Part shown: positions 1-6,047 of the stretch, piece by piece
How positions within the stretch are numbered: position 1 is the first letter of the stretch
Layout: each line of letters starts with the position of its first letter
Assembly (NCBI GenBank): GCA_030698645.1
Contig: JAUYMV010000551.1
Span: 1-6,047 of the forward strand
Length of the DNA: 6,047 nt
Reading direction: 5' to 3'
Source of the DNA: Mesorhizobium sp.
GTDB lineage: Bacteria > Pseudomonadota > Alphaproteobacteria > Rhizobiales > Rhizobiaceae
Translations under genes and position numbers: made by a program
Notes under the pieces: generated by a model
The model's database searches: none
Seen by the model: the letters and a program-made list of their open reading frames with translations, nothing else
What the model was told of the DNA's origin: nothing

Positions 1-22
1 AGACGGGCGGCGTGTTGCGGGG

Positions 23-394
23 ATGAAGCGGCTTACCCCTCTCGAACGGATGTTCGTGGAGGAGTTCTGCCGCTTTACGGCCATTGAAGGCGCCGATACT
101 GACCAACTGAGGGTGCTGGAGCGCGACCGGAATCCGGTTGGCTTCATCACGACCCTGGACCCCATGACTGTACCTGGCCGGCTGAGGTGGGGCGCTCGAG
201 TCTTCAACTCGCCGCGCGTGGCAGTTGTAGGTCCGGAGAAGATCGAATGCGGATCACTGCTCTTCTTCGACAAGAAGACAGGCGCTTTGGATGCGATCGA
301 AGGTTTTGTCTACGGAGAAGCTTGGCCCGACCCGGAAGCACCGGCTTACTGGTCGGAGATTTCCCGTGTTAATCACAATCGCGGTCGACCGTAG
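23..394 (+). CDS. small uncharacterised protein (123 aa)
   Basis: I do not recognise a named family. The protein is soluble-looking, mildly acidic and has no signal peptide or membrane segment. Residues 1-35 look helical (TPLERMFVEEFCRF), followed by a beta-rich part: GFITTL at 40-45, a VAVVGPEKIECGSLLFFD stretch at 66-83, and GALDAIEGFVYGEAWPD at 87-103. This pattern (a GF-x-T strand, a 'G-x-LLFF' strand and an 'EGF-Y-GE-WP' ending) reminds me of a widespread family of small unassigned proteobacterial proteins, but that is memory only. The start at 23 has GGGG directly against the ATG, which is a poor ribosome-site spacing. There is no in-frame stop between position 1 and the ATG, so the gene could begin before the window; an internal ATG at 50 is another option. 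It ends 36 nt before the aldo/keto reductase start and could be co-transcribed with it. Its third codon positions look less G+C-rich than those of its neighbours. Confidence 0.6.
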   Translation: MKRLTPLERMFVEEFCRFTAIEGADTDQLRVLERDRNPVGFITTLDPMTVPGRLRWGARVFNSPRVAVVGPEKIECGSLLFFDKKTGALDAIEGFVYGEAWPDPEAPAYWSEISRVNHNRGRP

Positions 395-430
395 ATCAAC
401 ATATTGTGTCTCCATCCACGAGCAAGACGA

Positions 431-1273
431 ATGCCCGCCATCCGCCCAATCACCCTCCCCTCCGGCATATCCGTCCCCGCTCTCGGCCAGGGCACCTGGA
501 AGATGGGCGAGGACCGGCGCCGGTGGGCCGACGAGGTCGCGGCGCTCAGGCTCGGCATCGACCTCGGCATGACGCTGATCGACACGGCCGAGATGTATGG
601 CTCCGGCGGCGCCGAGGAGGTGACGGCGGAGGCCGTTGCTTCTCGGCGCGACGAGGTTTTTCTCGTCTCGAAGGTGCTGCCGTCCAATGCGTCGCGGGCC
701 GGCGTCGCGCGCGCCTGCGAGGCCAGCCTGAAACGCCTGCGCACCGACCGCATCGACCTCTATCTGCTGCACTGGCGCGGCGCCGTGCCGCTTGCCGAAA
801 CGGTGGATGCCTTCGAGAAGCTGAGGGCGGAGGGCAAGATCGGCGGCTGGGGCGTCAGCAATTTCGACGTCGACGACATGACGGAACTGGCGCGCCTGCC
901 GGGCGGCGCCAACGTCCTGGCAAACCAGGTGCTCTACAACCTCGCCACGCGCGGCATCGAATTCGACCTGCTACCGCGGGCGAAGCTGACCGGCGTTCCG
1001 CTGATGGCCTATTCTCCCGTCGGCCAGGGCGACCTGACCGCGGACGGCCGGCTCGACGCCATCGCGCAGCGGCATGAGGCAACGCCGGCGCAGATCGCGC
1101 TCGCCTTCGTGCTGCGGCACGATCATGTCATCGCCATCCCGAAAGCCACCGGCCTCGACCATGTGCGCGATAACCGCGCGGCGGCGGACATCCGGCTGAC
1201 TGCAACCGACATCGCCGAACTCGACCGGCTCTTCCCGCCGCCGAAGCGCAAGCAGCCGCTCGACATGATCTGA
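431..1273 (+). CDS. aldo/keto reductase, YeaE-like (280 aa)
   Basis: A cytoplasmic NAD(P)H-dependent reductase with a TIM-barrel fold. The complete aldo/keto reductase catalytic tetrad is visible: D51 and Y56 (LIDTAEMYG), K81 (FLVSK) and H114 (LYLLHW). GWGVSNF at 139-145 and the cofactor-binding region [13 protein letters not shown] at 236-248 are also family hallmarks. The whole chain reads closely like E. coli YeaE, including the N-terminal [10 protein letters not shown] and the C-terminal PPPK...LDM ending, and the length is the same within a few residues. YeaE is known to reduce methylglyoxal, so a role in carbonyl detoxification is a reasonable inference, but the substrate cannot be read from the sequence. 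The ATG at 431 is chosen because homology begins there. Upstream TTG (404) in frame would add nine residues (MCLHPRARR) unlike the family. No strong Shine-Dalgarno is seen before 431. The gene converges on the next reductase. Confidence 0.93.
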   Translation: MPAIRPITLPSGISVPALGQGTWKMGEDRRRWADEVAALRLGIDLGMTLIDTAEMYGSGGAEEVTAEAVASRRDEVFLVSKVLPSNASRAGVARACEASLKRLRTDRIDLYLLHWRGAVPLAETVDAFEKLRAEGKIGGWGVSNFDVDDMTELARLPGGANVLANQVLYNLATRGIEFDLLPRAKLTGVPLMAYSPVGQGDLTADGRLDAIAQRHEATPAQIALAFVLRHDHVIAIPKATGLDHVRDNRAAADIRLTATDIAELDRLFPPPKRKQPLDMI

Positions 1274-1287
1274 CGCGCTGCCGCGGC

Positions 1288-2371
<1,084 letters not shown>

Positions 2372-2373
2372 CG

Positions 2374-2380
2374 AAGGGAG
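2374..2380 (+). promoter_or_regulatory. ribosome binding site of the Gfo/Idh/MocA gene
   Basis: AAGGGAG lies six nt before the ATG at 2387. It fixes the start there rather than at the in-frame ATG at 2219, which would add 56 residues with no family resemblance and would overlap the divergent aldo/keto reductase. Confidence 0.8.
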
Positions 2381-2386
2381 AGCGCC

Positions 2387-3373
2387 ATGTTCCGCTGGGG
2401 AGTCCTGTCCACCGCCAAGATCGGCCGCGAGCAAGTGCTGCCGGCCATCGCCGATGCCGACAACGGCGTGCTCGTCGCCGTCGCCAGCCGCGATCTGGAC
2501 CGGGCGCGTGCGCTCGCCGACCGGTTCGGCGCGCCCTACGCCTTCGGCTCCTACGAAGAACTGCTTGCGTCCGACACGGTCGACGGCGTCTACATCCCGC
2601 TGCCGACCTCGCAGCATGTCGAATGGGCGATCAAGGCGGCCGATGCCGGCAAGCACGTGCTGGTCGAAAAGCCGCTGGCGCTCAACGCCGCCGATATCGG
2701 GCAGGTCATCGCCGCGCGCGACCGCAACGGCGTCACCGTCTCCGAAGCCTTCATGGTGTCCTACCATCCGCAATGGCTGATGGTGCGCGAACTGATCGCG
2801 GCGGACGCGATCGGCCGGCTGCGCCATGTCCAGGGCGCCTTCACCTATTTTAACAAGGATCCCGACAACATGCGCAACCGCGTCGAGCTCGGCGGCGGCG
2901 CGCTGCCTGACATCGGCGTCTATCCAACGGTTGTCACCAGGTTATGCACAGGCAAGGAGCCGCTGCGCGTGCAGGCGCGCGTGGCGCGCGACGCCGAATT
3001 TGGCACCGACGTCTATTCCTCGACCAAGGCCGATTTCGGCGCCTTCGAGCTGAGCTTCTACCTGTCGACCCAGATGGCGGCGCGCCAGGTGATGGTCTTT
3101 CACGGCGACGAGGGCTTCATCGAGGTGAAGACGCCGTTCAATGTCGGCAGCTACGGCTATCCCGAGATCGAGCTGCACAACCGGAAGCATACCGAATCGA
3201 CCGTCTTCCGCTTTCCCGGCGCCTCGCAATACCGGCTCCAGGCGGAAGCCTTCGCCCGGCATGCGCAGGGTGAGGACGTCGCCATCTTCACGCTGGAAGA
3301 CTCGGTCAGGAACCAGAAGCTGATCGATGCCATCTTCCGGGCGGGCGGCCATGACGGCTGGGAAAAGGTGTAG
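2387..3373 (+). CDS. Gfo/Idh/MocA-family oxidoreductase (328 aa)
   Basis: A cytoplasmic NAD(P)-dependent dehydrogenase or reductase with an N-terminal Rossmann domain (about 1-120) and a C-terminal alpha/beta dimerisation and substrate domain. The Rossmann start is [20 protein letters not shown]; a VAVASRD strand at 30-36 follows, where the basic residue after the strand is suited to [13 protein letters not shown] at 69-77 and VLVEKPLA at 91-98 carry the family's EKP motif, with K95 as the expected catalytic lysine. [11 protein letters not shown] (120-130) and [12 protein letters not shown] (169-180) provide the Asp175/Tyr179 pair seen in glucose-fructose oxidoreductase, dihydrodiol dehydrogenase and pentose dehydrogenase relatives. 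Length and architecture are normal for the family. The natural substrate, probably a sugar or polyol derivative, cannot be assigned. It faces the M48 protease gene tail-to-tail, 55 nt away. Confidence 0.92.
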   Translation: MFRWGVLSTAKIGREQVLPAIADADNGVLVAVASRDLDRARALADRFGAPYAFGSYEELLASDTVDGVYIPLPTSQHVEWAIKAADAGKHVLVEKPLALNAADIGQVIAARDRNGVTVSEAFMVSYHPQWLMVRELIAADAIGRLRHVQGAFTYFNKDPDNMRNRVELGGGALPDIGVYPTVVTRLCTGKEPLRVQARVARDAEFGTDVYSSTKADFGAFELSFYLSTQMAARQVMVFHGDEGFIEVKTPFNVGSYGYPEIELHNRKHTESTVFRFPGASQYRLQAEAFARHAQGEDVAIFTLEDSVRNQKLIDAIFRAGGHDGWEKV

Positions 3374-3428
3374 GCGGCGGGCGCACCGCGCCAGTCGGGC
3401 CAACGACCCCCACGGCGCCTCGAAAAAT

Positions 3429-4532
3429 CTAGAAGTAGATGCCGCCCCTGAGCACGCGAATCCGCGGCTTGCCTTCCGAAGGCAGCATCGGCTCGGTGCG
3501 CAGCGGCGTTTCGTCGGCGCTGACCGGCGGCTGGACCGGCAGGGCCATGAAGGCCGCGTGGTCGAGGCCGCGCCCGGCGCGAATGCCGGGCACCAGGCTT
3601 GGGCGGGTCGGCATGCGCGGCGTCGTCACCGATCCATCGTCGAATTCCGGCGGCGTCGGGCCGGCGCCCTTCAGCGCCATCAGCCGGGCGACGCGGTCCT
3701 CGGTCGCCGGATGCGTGCGCAGCACCGACGGCACCGGCAGCCGGCTGCCGGGCAGCATCATGCTCTCCCAATAAGCGCCCTGCGCCTTCTCGAGCTTGCG
3801 CAGCGCCGAAGCCAGTCCCTCCGGGTCGCCCGTGAGCATGGCGGCGCCGAGATCCGCATCGAATTCGCGCGTCCGCGACAGCGCCGTCTGCAGCAGGCCG
3901 CCGATGCTGGGCGCGGCGACGAGCAGGAGGACCGCCGGCCATGGCACCATGGCGGCCTGGCCGCCCGCCATGCCGAAGAGGTTGAAGAACAGGCCGACGA
4001 AGCCGAATGTCGAGAACAGCGAGGTGAAGCGCGACACCATGTCGGCGAAGGCCATGACCTTGAGGTCGCCATGCGCGATATGGCTGATCTCGTGCGCCAG
4101 CACGCCGGCGAGTTCGCGGCCCGTCAGGGTGCGCGCCAGCTGGTCGGTGATGGCAAGCGCGGATTCCTCCGGCCGGCCGACGGCAAACGCGTTCAGGAGC
4201 TTCGACGGTACGACATGGAGTTTCGGCACGGATGGCAGGCCGGCGCGGGCGGCCAACGTCTCGACGATGTCGTGGCCGGCCGGGAACTCGGCGCGCGAGA
4301 CCGCGCGCGCCTTGTACATCTGCAGCACCATCTGCGGGCTGACGCGGCGCACGAGCCACATCGAGACGGCGCCGAAGACGATGGCGTAGACGATGCCGGT
4401 GCGCCCGGCGAGCGCCCAGGCGGTCGCTGCCAGGAGCAGGAGGCTGCCGGCGCCGAGCAGCCAGGTGTGGATTGTGTTCAGCGCGCGGTTGCGGCGCTGC
4501 TCGAAGATGTCGAGGGTCTTTGACGCGTTCAT
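3429..4532 (-). CDS. HtpX-like M48 membrane zinc metalloprotease (367 aa)
   Basis: A membrane-anchored zinc endopeptidase with the active site expected on the cytoplasmic side. The zinc motif is HEISH at 147-151 (LAGVLAHEISHIAHGD), and the third ligand is E223 in SRTREFDAD at 219-227. NAFAVG at 114-119 and THPATEDR at 273-280 are further M48 hallmarks. Hydrophobic segments lie at about 23-42, 46-61, 172-190 and 198-215, giving the four-segment HtpX-type layout. In E. coli, HtpX helps FtsH remove misfolded membrane proteins. This protein differs from canonical HtpX by a 22-residue hydrophilic N-terminus and about 80 residues after the peptidase domain, rich in proline and ending in RIRVLRGGIYF; canonical HtpX is about 290 residues. 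It may be a paralogue of the genome's true htpX, so no symbol is given. The ATG at 4532 is where the coding pattern begins; no Shine-Dalgarno precedes it. It is divergent from dnaK. Confidence 0.9.
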   Translation of the reverse strand: MNASKTLDIFEQRRNRALNTIHTWLLGAGSLLLLAATAWALAGRTGIVYAIVFGAVSMWLVRRVSPQMVLQMYKARAVSRAEFPAGHDIVETLAARAGLPSVPKLHVVPSKLLNAFAVGRPEESALAITDQLARTLTGRELAGVLAHEISHIAHGDLKVMAFADMVSRFTSLFSTFGFVGLFFNLFGMAGGQAAMVPWPAVLLLVAAPSIGGLLQTALSRTREFDADLGAAMLTGDPEGLASALRKLEKAQGAYWESMMLPGSRLPVPSVLRTHPATEDRVARLMALKGAGPTPPEFDDGSVTTPRMPTRPSLVPGIRAGRGLDHAAFMALPVQPPVSADETPLRTEPMLPSEGKPRIRVLRGGIYF

Positions 4533-4539
4533 GCCGCGA

Positions 4540-4568
4540 ATATGGGACGAGACTCGGCGTTTTCCGAG
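4540..4568 (-). promoter_or_regulatory. weak RpoH-like promoter candidate for the M48 gene
   Basis: On the minus strand CTCG (4568-4565) is followed after 18 nt by CCCATAT (4546-4540). This is one mismatch from CTTG and one from the alphaproteobacterial CYTATNT, at the same spacing as the dnaK promoter; CCCATAT also matches the E. coli sigma-32 -10 pattern. A start about seven nt further on would fall next to the ATG at 4532, giving an almost leaderless mRNA, which would agree with the missing Shine-Dalgarno. Two mismatches make this tentative. Confidence 0.25.
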
Positions 4569-4570
4569 TC
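4551..4570. repeat. perfect 7-bp inverted repeat upstream of the M48 gene
   Basis: GACTCGG (4551-4557), a six-nt spacer CGTTTT, then CCGAGTC (4564-4570). It lies 18 nt upstream of the protease ATG. It could be an operator, overlapping the candidate -35 of that gene, or an RNA hairpin if transcription starts further upstream. It has no following T-run on the plus strand and is not in a terminator position for either neighbour. Confidence 0.4.
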
Positions 4571-4642
4571 CCGATCTGCACCGGATGATGCGGCAATTCG
4601 CGTAAATGCCCGGTTTGCCGCGAAAATCCTCGTGCCGACGCG

Positions 4643-4674
4643 CTTGCGACTCAAAATGCAGCTTCTTATATACG
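4643..4674 (+). promoter_or_regulatory. RpoH (sigma-32) heat-shock promoter of dnaK
   Basis: CTTG at 4643-4646, an 18-nt spacer, and CTTATAT at 4665-4671 followed by ACG fit the alphaproteobacterial heat-shock pattern CTTG-N17/18-CYTATNT-NNG at every defined position. It lies 148 nt upstream of the dnaK ATG and points towards it. Transcription would start near 4678-4682, leaving a leader of about 115 nt. This site explains expected heat induction of dnaK through RpoH. Confidence 0.8.
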
Positions 4675-4733
4675 CCGCAACCCCGGCGACACGTTGCGAT
4701 GACGCGGCGCGAACCGGATGAACTCAAGTGAAC

Positions 4734-4778
4734 AGGGGCTGCCTCCTGGAACGCCTGAATGGGTCCTGGCAGCCTGCT
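4734..4778 (+). other. possible hairpin in the dnaK 5' leader
   Basis: GGCTGCC (4737-4743) and GGCAGCC (4768-4774) are exact reverse complements and can form a 7-bp stem. It extends outward by a G-U pair (4736/4775) and, past a one-base bulge, by two more pairs (4734-4735 with 4777-4778). GGA/TCC (4748-4750/4764-4766) can add an inner helix. The stem ends about five nt before the ribosome site GGAGAG. A role in mRNA stability or translation control is possible but unproven; it does not show the anti-Shine-Dalgarno pairing of ROSE thermometers. Confidence 0.3.
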
Positions 4779-4782
4779 AAGC

Positions 4783-4788
4783 GGAGAG
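4783..4788 (+). promoter_or_regulatory. ribosome binding site of dnaK
   Basis: GGAGAG lies six nt before the ATG at 4795 and supports that start, which also gives the expected [15 protein letters not shown]-terminus. Confidence 0.85.
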
Positions 4789-4794
4789 AAAAAC

Positions 4795-6047
<1,253 letters not shown>

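Noticed and set aside
382..391. 10-bp palindrome CGGTCGACCG at the end of the first gene
   Set aside because: It lies inside coding sequence, contains a common restriction-type palindrome, and short G+C-rich palindromes are expected by chance here.
3380..3431. Possible bidirectional terminator between the Gfo/Idh/MocA and protease genes
   Set aside because: GGCGC-ACC-GCGCC (3380-3392) is only a 5-bp stem with no T-run after it on the plus strand. On the minus strand the T-run follows the protease stop directly, with no hairpin before it.
3327..4523. 398-codon plus-strand frame opposite the protease gene
   Set aside because: Composition is the usual Arg/Ala/Gly/His-rich shadow of a G+C-rich gene. 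The opposite strand carries a complete M48 protease with its zinc ligands.
3157..4596. 479-codon minus-strand frame covering the protease gene and the end of the Gfo/Idh/MocA gene
   Set aside because: It is the protease gene read in another frame: Arg/Pro/Ala-rich, no domain, and it runs across two real genes and their spacer.
4725..4728. CTTGAG on the minus strand as a second RpoH -35 for the protease gene
   Set aside because: No -10 resembling CYTATNT or CCCATNT occurs 17-18 nt downstream on that strand.

Overview
The window is G+C-rich and densely coded. It looks like a chromosomal segment of an alphaproteobacterium, most likely of the Hyphomicrobiales (Mesorhizobium/Phyllobacteriaceae-like). 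The main evidence is the DnaK sequence, whose wording matches rhizobial DnaK as I remember it, and a promoter in front of dnaK that fits the alphaproteobacterial RpoH pattern (CTTG, 18 nt, CTTATAT, then NNG). This placement rests on recall and motif reading, not on a database search.

Layout, left to right: (1) a small uncharacterised protein gene (23-394, +); (2) a YeaE-like aldo/keto reductase (431-1273, +); (3) a second aldo/keto reductase of a different subfamily (1288-2286, -), convergent with the first and only 14 nt away; (4) a Gfo/Idh/MocA-family oxidoreductase (2387-3373, +), divergent from the second reductase across a 100-nt spacer that holds a 7-bp inverted repeat; (5) an HtpX-like M48 membrane metalloprotease with a proline-rich C-terminal tail (3429-4532, -); (6) a 262-nt divergent regulatory region; (7) dnaK (4795 to the window end, +), cut off after the nucleotide-binding domain, the linker and the start of the substrate-binding domain.

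Two functional themes sit side by side. The left half holds three NAD(P)H-dependent oxidoreductases, all with intact catalytic residues, suited to reducing or oxidising small carbonyls and sugars. The right half is proteostasis: an integral-membrane protease that would remove damaged membrane proteins, transcribed away from the main Hsp70 chaperone. The best regulatory call is the heat-shock promoter of dnaK. A weaker mirrored RpoH-like site may drive the protease as an almost leaderless transcript.

I found no tRNA, rRNA, CRISPR array, insertion sequence, prophage gene or convincing intrinsic terminator. No gene-free stretch exceeds 300 nt. I see no evidence of a new multi-gene system; the noteworthy items are regulatory details, the protease tail and the unassigned small protein.
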